Positions 1 through 5,199 of a DNA stretch of 5,364 bases are shown piece after piece. Below the pieces are notes generated by a model. That model was not told where the DNA came from, searched no databases, and saw only the letters and a list, made by a program, of their open reading frames with translations. The stretch's first letter is position 1; every line of letters starts with the position of its first letter. The position numbers and the translations under genes were made by a program. This DNA comes from Acidobacteriota bacterium (GTDB lineage: Bacteria > Acidobacteriota > Terriglobia > Bryobacterales > JACQDG01). The DNA is taken from NCBI GenBank assembly GCA_016201185.1, contig JACQDG010000178.1:1-5364 (forward strand), read 5' to 3'.

Positions 1-365
1 ATGCGCCAGATACGGCCCTTGTCCCGGTCGCGGCCCGGATGCGTGAGCGGAACCTCGTAGTGGCCGATGATGCGGTTGTAGAAGTCGGCGACGTAGATCG
101 AGCCGTCCGGCGCGAGCTTCAGGTCGACGGGACGGAACCAGCGGTCGTCGCTCTTGAGGAAGTCGGGCTGCTCGATGGCCTTATAACTGGACCCGTGCTT
201 CTCGAGCTTGTCGTGGTCGATGCGCCCCGTAACCGGGTTGCCGACGAGGACGGTATCGCGATACTTCTCGGGGAACTGGGTCGCGGCGTAGTAGATGATC
301 CCGCCGATGGCCGTCACCGCCGCCGACAGGTGCAGCCACTGCATGAAGGTATCGAGCCAGTCCAT
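1..365 (-). CDS. Chimeric partial gene: CopD-like membrane N-terminus joined to a membrane-bound dehydrogenase propeller
   Basis: An open minus-strand frame begins with ATG at 365 and runs off the window at base 1 (121 residues visible). Residues 1-24 (starting MDWLDTFMQWLHLSAAV) look like the amphipathic start and first membrane helix of a CopD/cytochrome-like integral membrane protein. From about residue 26 the protein becomes interior sequence of the putative membrane-bound dehydrogenase (PVC-type, heme-binding) family: YYAATQFPEKYRD, VGNPVTGRI (41-49), WFRPVDLKLAPDG (76-88), YVADFYNRIIGHYE (91-104) and HPGRDRDKGRIWR (109-121). In that family this stretch lies a few hundred residues into the protein, after a signal peptide and earlier propeller blades, all absent here. 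The join falls near 285-305 and stays in frame. It may be a real deletion fusion or an assembly chimera. The propeller assignment is firm; the CopD-like label for the first helix is weaker. The gene is divergent from the hydrolase at 414. Confidence 0.75.
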   Translation of the reverse strand, partial: MDWLDTFMQWLHLSAAVTAIGGIIYYAATQFPEKYRDTVLVGNPVTGRIDHDKLEKHGSSYKAIEQPDFLKSDDRWFRPVDLKLAPDGSIYVADFYNRIIGHYEVPLTHPGRDRDKGRIWR

Positions 366-413
366 GGCCCCTATAGTAACATCGGTATAATTAGGTTCTT
401 CTCGGGTACCCCC
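366..413 (+). promoter_or_regulatory. Divergent intergenic region with a consensus TATAAT -10 box
   Basis: This 48-base gap separates divergent start codons (365 minus, 414 plus). It contains a perfect TATAAT at 386-391 on the plus strand, which would put transcription start near 397-399 and leave a leader of about 16 nt before the ATG at 414. No good -35 box is seen at the expected distance, which falls inside the minus-strand gene. No purine-rich Shine-Dalgarno precedes 414 (the bases are gggtaccccc). On the minus strand TACTAT, just upstream of 365, is a weaker -10 candidate. The promoter call is an inference from box and position only. Confidence 0.45.
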
Positions 414-1046
414 ATGATCCACGAAATCCTCCCCGTAGGGCCCCTCCAGTGCAACTGCTCGATCCTGGGCGATGAGACGACCCGCGAGGGGATGATCATC
501 GACCCCGGCGACGAAATCGACCGTATCCAAAGTATCATCCAGCGCTACGGGCTCCATATTACTGCGATCGTGGTGACCCACGCCCACATCGACCACATCG
601 GCGGGGCGCAGAAGCTGCACCGGCTCACCGGGGCCCCGGTCTACATGAACCAGCTCGATCTCCCGCTGGCGGGAATGCTCGACATGCAGGCCGGCTGGCT
701 GGGCGTCGAGACGCCGGAAGCTCCGACTATCGACCTCCCGGTGAAGGACGGCGACGTGATCCGCCTCGCGGAGCGGACCTTCCAGGTGCTCGATACGCCC
801 GGCCACACGCCGGGAAGCATCTGTCTTCTGCTGCCCTCGGAAAACAAGCTGCTCGCCGGCGACACCTTGTTTCGCGACAGCATCGGCCGGACCGATCTGC
901 CCGGAGGAAACGGCCGGCAAATCCTCGTCTCGATCCGCGACAAGCTGCTGTCGCTGCCCGACGATCTGGTGGTCGTGCCCGGCCACGGGGAGCTGACCAC
1001 CATCGGCCGGGAGCGGGAATACAATTATTTTTTGCAGGGGCTTTAG
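414..1046 (+). CDS. MBL-fold metallohydrolase, glyoxalase II-like
   Basis: Complete 210-residue metallo-beta-lactamase-fold hydrolase, the usual size for the short glyoxalase II-like (YcbL-type) proteins. All expected metal ligands are present: HAHIDH at 56-61 (H56, H58, D60, H61), H131 in DTPGHTPGS, D150 in AGDTLF, and H191 in VPGHGE. An intact binuclear metal (Zn/Fe) site is therefore expected. The family includes enzymes that hydrolyse S-lactoylglutathione or related thioesters; the actual substrate cannot be read from sequence. There is no signal peptide, so it is probably cytoplasmic. The reading frame stays open upstream to base 39, but that part is antisense to the dehydrogenase-like gene. 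ATG 414 is chosen because MIHEILPVGPLQCNCSI is the normal N-terminus of the family. No Shine-Dalgarno is visible. A separate patatin gene follows 68 bases downstream on the same strand. Confidence 0.95.
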   Translation: MIHEILPVGPLQCNCSILGDETTREGMIIDPGDEIDRIQSIIQRYGLHITAIVVTHAHIDHIGGAQKLHRLTGAPVYMNQLDLPLAGMLDMQAGWLGVETPEAPTIDLPVKDGDVIRLAERTFQVLDTPGHTPGSICLLLPSENKLLAGDTLFRDSIGRTDLPGGNGRQILVSIRDKLLSLPDDLVVVPGHGELTTIGREREYNYFLQGL

Positions 1047-1062
1047 CGACCGAGGAATGTGG

Positions 1063-1073
1063 CGAAAATTTCG
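1063..1073. repeat. Short palindrome CGAAAATTTCG between hydrolase and patatin
   Basis: Five-base arms CGAAA/TTTCG around a central A, in the 68-base gap (1047-1114) between the two plus-strand genes. It lies about 20 bases upstream of the candidate patatin -10 box, so it could be an operator. It could also be a weak hairpin at the end of the hydrolase transcript, but no T-run follows, so it is not a classical terminator. A palindrome this short is easily due to chance. Confidence 0.2.
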
Positions 1074-1093
1074 GTAATTTGCGGCCGTAATTG

Positions 1094-1102
1094 TGCTACA
1101 CT
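1094..1102 (+). promoter_or_regulatory. Candidate extended -10 promoter of the patatin gene
   Basis: The bases TG-C-TACACT form an extended -10 element: a TG dinucleotide one base before a hexamer matching TATAAT at four of six positions. Transcription would start around 1108-1110, only a few bases before the ATG at 1115, so the mRNA would be nearly leaderless. That fits the absence of any Shine-Dalgarno in front of 1115. No convincing -35 box is seen, which extended -10 promoters tolerate. This is inference. Confidence 0.35.
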
Positions 1103-1114
1103 TCCGCTCAAATC

Positions 1115-3745
1115 ATGGCTGAACCCCTGGATTTCGCGCAGGTTTTGGCTGAAGAATACAAGTACTTGCGCCCGGAGCTGGACCTGACCGGCAAGTCGCT
1201 CGAGCAAATCTACGAGGAAATCCACAAACTTCCGCGGCCAACGGCGGCCCTGTGCCTCTCCGGGGGCGGCATTCGCAGCGCCACCTTCGGCCTTGGGGTG
1301 TTGCAGGGGCTGGCAAAATGCGGGCTGCTCGAGAAATTCGACTACCTGTCCACCGTCTCCGGCGGCGGCTATATCGGCGGCTGGCTCAGCGCTTGGCTGA
1401 AGCATGCCGGCCCGAATACGGCCTTCGCCGGGCTAAAGCAGGAGCGCCCGCCGGACGCGCTCGCGCCGGAGGCGGAGCCTATCCGCAACCTGCGCGCCTA
1501 CAGCAATTATCTCAGCCCGCGGATGGGCCTGTTTAGCGCCGATGTCTGGACCATCGCAGGCACCTACCTGCGGAACCTTCTCCTGAACCTGCTCATCCTG
1601 GTTCCCATGCTGCTGGGAGTGCTGATGATTCCCAGGATTGCGGTTTGGGTAGTCCGGGTTGCTGAAAGCGAGGCTCGAGGTTACCCGTGGGCTTGGCCTC
1701 TATTGGCCCTGGCGGGCTACTTTGGCTTTGTTCTCGCCACGCGTTATGCGGCCTCCGACCTGCCCGGCGATGTCTCTTGCAGCGAAGAGCGGTGCCGATC
1801 TCAAAGCGACTTTGTCAAATACTACCTGACCCCGCTTCTGGCCGCGGCCCTGTTGCTGACGGCCTCCTGGGCCCTCCTGGCCCCTTCGGTCTCCCCATCG
1901 CCCAGCAGCGGAGTATGCCTGATTTCTGCGTTGTTTTTTGCCGGCGCCAACTGCTTGGGATGGCTCTGGGGCGCACGGAAGCGGCTCTCCTGGGCCATTC
2001 CGACCACGCTCGCGACTGGTTTTGCGGGCGGCTACGCGGCCACCTACGCCTTGACCAGTTGGTGGCCGCAGCCCTCGAGTGAAGATGCAGCCGTGGCTTA
2101 TGTGATCCTGGCCGCGCCCGCCCTGCTGGGGATGATGCTCTTGTTCGGGGTACTTTTTGTCGGGGTGGCCAGCTACAAGGACAAGTGGCTGAAGGATCAG
2201 GACCGTGAGTGGTGGGCGCGGTCCGGTGCCTGGGTCCTGATCGCGGCTGTGGCATGGCTCTTTGGCTCAGTCATCGTTCTCTACGGTCCGGAAGCGCTAC
2301 TGAGGGTCCCCCAAGTAGCGAAAGGCGCCATTGCTGCTGCTGGCGGGCTGTCCGGCATTGCCGCGGCTTTGATCGGCTACAGCGCCAGGACGGCAGCCAG
2401 AGACGGGCAAGGCGGCAAATCGCGGGCATCGGCGATTGCGTCCCAGGCGGCAGGCAAGCTCCTGGCCCCGCTGTTCGTTGCCTGGCTTCTGGCCATGCTC
2501 TCGCTGGCGACCACCTATGCGCTGCAAGCGGAAATTCGATGGTCCGGCACAGCCGACGACCTGGTGAGCTTTCATAGGACGACTCTGACTGAGCTCCCTG
2601 AACTGATCTGGGGAGTGGTTCTCGCGGCGGCGGCCCTCCCCATCCTCGGGTGGTTACTCGGCGTCTTGTTCAGCGTGAACCGCTTCTCCATGAGCGGCTT
2701 CTACCGCAACCGCCTCATCCGCGCCTACCTGGGAGCGTCTCGCGGAAGGAAGGCCCGCCACCCTCACCCGTTTACGGGCTTTGACCCTGCCGCCAACTTA
2801 AAGCTGCAAGAGCTGGGGCTGCGGCCCCTGCACATTATCAACATCACGCTGAATCTCTGCGGGGGGAAGGAACTGGCCTGGCAGAATCGCAAGGCCGTGT
2901 CTTTTACCGCCTCGCCGCTGCACGTGGGCAGCTCCTACCCGGTGATCGGATACCAGAAACCGGAAGACTACACGACGGGCGGACTTACCTTGGGCATGGC
3001 CATGACGGTTTCCGGGGCCGCCGTCAGCCCCAATATGGGCTATCACTCCTCCCCCGCCCTCACCTTCCTGATGGCGCTGTTCGATGTGCGGCTGGGCGCC
3101 TGGCTGCCAAACCCGGGAGACCCGGGCAAGGATGTCTGGAAACTGGACGGCCCGAGCGACCCGCTGGTCTTGCTCGAGGAGACCCTCGGCATGACCGACG
3201 AAAAGCACTCGTGGGTTTACCTTTCCGATGGCGGACACTTTGAAAACCTGGGGCTCTACGAAATGCTGAGACGGCGGGTGAAATTCATTGTTCTCAGCGA
3301 CGCCAGCGAGGATCACGCTTACACTTTCCCGGACCTAGCCAACGCGTTACAGAAAATTCGCGTGGACCTGGGCGTCCGAATCGAGCCCGTCAAGGAGCCG
3401 CAGATCTGGCACAAGAGCACGCCGGGCACGAAGCGCTGCGCCGTCTACCGGATTCACTATGAAGACGTGGAGCCCGATCCGCAAAAGAAGGACCGGGCTG
3501 GCTGGCTGCTTTACCTCAAGCCCGGGATCTCCGGGAACGAGCCCCGCGACATCTTGAAGTACTCGAACGAGCACACGGACTTCCCGCACGACACGACCGC
3601 GGACCAGTGGTTCGACGAGGCGCAGTTTGAGTGCTACCGGGCGCTCGGCCTGCTGTCGGTTGAGGAGATCTGCCATACGCCAGGTGTCGACGCCACGAGC
3701 TTCCCGCTCTTCTTCCCTTCCGTGGTTGCGAGCTACCTCAAGTAG
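1115..3745 (+). CDS. Patatin-like phospholipase with a large multi-pass membrane insertion
   Basis: Complete 876-residue protein. The N-terminal patatin part has the oxyanion-hole motif SGGGIRSATFGLG (49-61) and the nucleophile elbow STVSGGGY, with catalytic Ser82. The catalytic Asp is D705 in SDGGHFENLGLYE. Both halves of the Ser-Asp dyad are thus present, so it is probably an active lipid acyl hydrolase. Between them about ten hydrophobic helices span roughly residues 155-521 (near 155-180, 190-212, 236-258, 265-287, 294-315, 326-353, 370-392, 401-424, 449-471 and 497-521). The C-terminal soluble part opens with NRFSMSGFYRNRLIRAYLG at 522, a stretch I associate with large patatin-like proteins. 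Membrane tethering should bring the active site to phospholipid substrate; the true substrate is unknown. ATG 1115 is chosen: an in-frame stop lies at 1088-1090, and the only earlier candidate is TTG 1091, which overlaps the -10 box. No Shine-Dalgarno is seen. The stop overlaps the convergent hydrolase remnant by 13 bases. Confidence 0.93.
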   Translation: MAEPLDFAQVLAEEYKYLRPELDLTGKSLEQIYEEIHKLPRPTAALCLSGGGIRSATFGLGVLQGLAKCGLLEKFDYLSTVSGGGYIGGWLSAWLKHAGPNTAFAGLKQERPPDALAPEAEPIRNLRAYSNYLSPRMGLFSADVWTIAGTYLRNLLLNLLILVPMLLGVLMIPRIAVWVVRVAESEARGYPWAWPLLALAGYFGFVLATRYAASDLPGDVSCSEERCRSQSDFVKYYLTPLLAAALLLTASWALLAPSVSPSPSSGVCLISALFFAGANCLGWLWGARKRLSWAIPTTLATGFAGGYAATYALTSWWPQPSSEDAAVAYVILAAPALLGMMLLFGVLFVGVASYKDKWLKDQDREWWARSGAWVLIAAVAWLFGSVIVLYGPEALLRVPQVAKGAIAAAGGLSGIAAALIGYSARTAARDGQGGKSRASAIASQAAGKLLAPLFVAWLLAMLSLATTYALQAEIRWSGTADDLVSFHRTTLTELPELIWGVVLAAAALPILGWLLGVLFSVNRFSMSGFYRNRLIRAYLGASRGRKARHPHPFTGFDPAANLKLQELGLRPLHIINITLNLCGGKELAWQNRKAVSFTASPLHVGSSYPVIGYQKPEDYTTGGLTLGMAMTVSGAAVSPNMGYHSSPALTFLMALFDVRLGAWLPNPGDPGKDVWKLDGPSDPLVLLEETLGMTDEKHSWVYLSDGGHFENLGLYEMLRRRVKFIVLSDASEDHAYTFPDLANALQKIRVDLGVRIEPVKEPQIWHKSTPGTKRCAVYRIHYEDVEPDPQKKDRAGWLLYLKPGISGNEPRDILKYSNEHTDFPHDTTADQWFDEAQFECYRALGLLSVEEICHTPGVDATSFPLFFPSVVASYLK

Positions 3746-3990
3746 GGCAGCATCTGCTTGAACTCCGGCCGGTCGCTCGAGCCGAGCAGCTCGTAAATGG
3801 CCATCTCAGTTGAGGAGATCACCGCCCCGGCCGCGCGCAGCCGCTCGAGGCCTACTTCCATGTTGGCGGCGGTGCGGGAACTGGTGGCGTCGCCGGCCAC
3901 GTGGACCTGGTACCCGGCGGCGAGCGCCCCCAGCACCGTCTGCGCCACACAGATGTGCGCCTCGATGCCAGCGACCAGCAAGGTGTGGCG
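3733..3990 (-). pseudogene. 5'-truncated isochorismatase-like cysteine hydrolase
   Basis: The minus strand encodes the C-terminal part of an isochorismatase-superfamily (YcaC-like) hydrolase: HTLLVAGIEAHICVAQTVL, then HVAGDATSSRT, then LRAAGAVISSTEMAIYELL and the end FKQMLPYLR. The family's nucleophilic Cys, in GIEAHIC, is kept. The roughly 100 N-terminal residues that carry the catalytic Asp and Lys are missing. Recognisable homology stops around 3990 (Arg-His-Thr-Leu-Leu). The frame continues without similarity to an in-frame TAG at 4036-4038, so no full-length start exists. A TTG at 3979-3981 could formally start a fragment, but it would not be a working enzyme. The C-terminus is intact, and its stop at 3733-3735 lies within the end of the patatin gene, suggesting an ancestral convergent pair. 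It is either a true pseudogene broken by insertion or an assembly join. Confidence 0.85.
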
Positions 3991-4090
3991 AGAGAGAGGG
4001 TTGGAGGCTATTTTTCGCCGATTTCGACAAGCGGCCTAAATTTCCAGCGCCGGGCAGCGCAGAGACTTGTTAAGCCACAACTTTTCGTAC
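3991..4090. other. Non-coding junction between hydrolase remnant and AT-richer block
   Basis: No gene is recognised here. The stretch begins with a purine run (agagagaggg) exactly where the hydrolase homology ends, and finishes at the stop of the minus-strand gene at 4091. A GC-rich patch near 4047-4060 can form only about a four-base-pair stem and has no T-run, so I do not call a terminator. I found no inverted-repeat copy of the proposed transposon end (5203-5224) here. Confidence 0.5.
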
Positions 4091-4525
4091 CTAGCGGGTT
4101 TTATTTTTGTACCGCTTCAGCATCGCTTCCCACTGGCTCTTTCCGTCCAAGGAGCTAAACGGCTCTAGGCTTGCCATTGTCGCGTGTAACAGCGGCGCAA
4201 AAGCCTCCGTTTCGGCCTCTATCCCGTCTAGCTTCCTGACTTTCTCCTGGTTTCCGGCATCGCTATAAATGCTCCGAAGGGTGATTACCCGGACTGCGAT
4301 TAGCTCCGTCAGAGTCCAAGCTTCGACAGCCAATCTGTTGGCGCAGAAGCCGGGGATACGCACTCGACTCAGGTGGGCTGCCAAGCGTTTCTCCCAGCCC
4401 GGTCCCGTTTCTACGGGCTCTGCTGCTTCCAGAAATTCACCGATAGGTGGAAATTCCTGAATGATTTCAAGAAGACGGCGAACACAACGGTCAAGTGATG
4501 CTTCATCCGTTGCGGGGTTATACAT
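4091..4525 (-). CDS. Hypothetical mostly helical protein, second gene of a two-gene operon
   Basis: A 144-residue protein that I do not recognise. It is mostly predicted-helix-like, with acidic and hydrophobic stretches (SLDRCVRRLLEIIQEF near the start, AVEAWTLTELIAVRVITLR in the middle, QWEAMLKRYKNKTR at the basic end). It has no signal peptide, no membrane helix and no recognisable catalytic motif; the two Cys residues are far apart. ATG 4525 is chosen over the in-frame TTG at 4546 because AAAGGA sits 6 bases upstream of it. The start lies 27 bases after the stop of the zinc-ribbon gene on the same strand, so the two are probably co-transcribed and may act together. Hand counts of sample 60-base lines give about 27-34 G+C here, against 34-43 in the lines sampled from the left part and the hydrolase remnant. 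Reality of the gene is well supported by the start signal and length; its function is unknown. Confidence 0.75.
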   Translation of the reverse strand: MYNPATDEASLDRCVRRLLEIIQEFPPIGEFLEAAEPVETGPGWEKRLAAHLSRVRIPGFCANRLAVEAWTLTELIAVRVITLRSIYSDAGNQEKVRKLDGIEAETEAFAPLLHATMASLEPFSSLDGKSQWEAMLKRYKNKTR

Positions 4526-4531
4526 GTCTGA

Positions 4532-4540
4532 TCCTTTCTC
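4532..4540 (-). promoter_or_regulatory. Ribosome binding site of the helical protein gene
   Basis: The minus strand reads GAGAAAGGA followed by TCAGAC and ATG, so AAAGGA is 6 bases from the start codon. It decides the start at 4525. The same nine bases precede the upstream operon gene (5133-5141), while the plus-strand genes of this window have no such signal. Confidence 0.7.
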
Positions 4541-4552
4541 GGGCAACCAGGG

Positions 4553-5122
4553 TTAACCTTCCGGCAGCAACCACTCAGGAAGGTCCGGGTGTCGCCTGAA
4601 GAAGACAGTCGGATCGAGCGGGCGTATGGCGCTGTAGTACTCTCGGTCGGCCTTCTCAAGCGCACGGCGGATTCTTAGTCCATCCCACATGCTCCACTTT
4701 TTTGCGGAAATCTCAGCCGCTAGTTGAAGCATTCGAGCCAGTGCTTCCCGCCCCTGTTCATCTGACCCGACTTCCGTTGGCAAGAAATCGGCAGCTAGTC
4801 CGCGCAGGTAGGCGGCAAGCGACGCACGCTGATCCCCGGTCGCCGTGACCGCTGCCCAAAGCGCAGCGACATGGGCGGCTTCGTCCCTCTTGAGCAGCCA
4901 GGTCCACGCGGCGGCACGAAAATAGTCGTTCAGGCGGCTCGCGTGTTGCTTCATCTGGCGAAGAACAGGAATCCGCCCGAACTGGCCTTTTGGATGATGT
5001 TGTGCTTGATTAACGGTGGTCGTTTTATCAGGCACACGCATCGCCCGGTTCTTGAAATCATAGCCGCAATCGCACCACATCGCAGATGGAGGATTTTCTA
5101 ATCCGCAATTCGGGCACTGCAT
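4553..5122 (-). CDS. N-terminal zinc-ribbon protein of unknown function
   Basis: A 189-residue protein starting with a compact zinc ribbon: CPNCG at residues 3-7 and CDCGYDF at 17-23, giving four ligands C3, C6, C17 and C19. This is the familiar ribbon with NPPSA between its two knuckles, found at the front of many otherwise unrelated bacterial proteins. It usually mediates protein or nucleic-acid contacts rather than catalysis. The remainder (from about residue 50) is soluble and helix-rich, with a stretch of Ala/Leu-rich helices (about 65-150) and a tail rich in Arg, Pro and Trp (RRHPDLPEWLLPEG); I recognise no family. There is no signal peptide or membrane segment. ATG 5122 is supported by AAAGGA and a second AGGA upstream and by the ribbon starting at residue 3. 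It is the first gene of a probable operon with the protein encoded at 4091-4525, and it lies 77 bases downstream of a transposase end. Confidence 0.82.
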   Translation of the reverse strand: MQCPNCGLENPPSAMWCDCGYDFKNRAMRVPDKTTTVNQAQHHPKGQFGRIPVLRQMKQHASRLNDYFRAAAWTWLLKRDEAAHVAALWAAVTATGDQRASLAAYLRGLAADFLPTEVGSDEQGREALARMLQLAAEISAKKWSMWDGLRIRRALEKADREYYSAIRPLDPTVFFRRHPDLPEWLLPEG

Positions 5123-5124
5123 AG

Positions 5125-5141
5125 TCCTGGGTTCCTTTCTC
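5125..5141 (-). promoter_or_regulatory. Ribosome binding region of the zinc-ribbon gene
   Basis: The minus strand carries GAGAAAGGA (5133-5141), 10 bases from the ATG, and a second AGGA (5125-5128) only 2 bases from it. The distal word is identical to the one before the second operon gene; its spacing is longer than ideal. Confidence 0.55.
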
Positions 5142-5150
5142 CGAGTCCAG

Positions 5151-5163
5151 TTTGAAATTCAAA
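5151..5163. repeat. Near-perfect palindrome TTTGAAATTCAAA upstream of the zinc-ribbon operon
   Basis: Six-base arms TTTGAA/TTCAAA around a single central A, lying 28 bases before the ATG at 5122, in the 77-base gap between the transposase stop and the operon. Its size and placement suit an operator bound by a small dimeric repressor. It could also be chance in an AT-rich stretch. I could not find a convincing -35/-10 pair for the operon in 5123-5199; TTGCAA near 5192-5197 has no good partner. Confidence 0.3.
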
Positions 5164-5199
5164 ACAGCTTCGCATGGTAGACGACGGCGATTGCAACGA

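Noticed and set aside
39..413. Open plus-strand frame in continuity with the hydrolase, suggesting a 335-residue protein
   Set aside because: This part is antisense to the well-supported dehydrogenase-like gene, and the family N-terminus begins at ATG 414.
1091..1114. TTG at 1091 as the start of the patatin gene
   Set aside because: It overlaps the likely -10 box, adds eight residues unlike the family and has no ribosome site. ATG 1115 is more natural.
1815..2255. Minus-strand open frames of up to 146 codons inside the patatin gene
   Set aside because: Low-complexity Arg/Pro/Ser-rich translations typical of antisense shadows in GC-rich DNA; the sense strand is clearly coding.
2798..3316. 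Minus-strand 172-codon open frame
   Set aside because: Antisense to the conserved C-terminal patatin domain with its DGG motif; no recognisable protein features.
1115..3745. Patatin as a CBASS-type (CapV) defence effector
   Set aside because: CapV-like effectors are short and sit beside a cyclic-nucleotide synthase. This protein is 876 residues with many membrane helices, and no such synthase is in the window.
4040..4065. Possible terminator in the GC-rich patch downstream of the cassette
   Set aside because: Only about four base pairs can form and no T-run follows.
3797..4158. Three overlapping plus-strand frames over the hydrolase remnant
   Set aside because: Opposite strand of the recognisable hydrolase; the translations are Arg/Pro/Ala-rich without motifs.
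4526..4546. TTG start at 4546 for the helical protein
   Set aside because: It would translate through the ribosome site; ATG 4525 has AAAGGA at ideal spacing.
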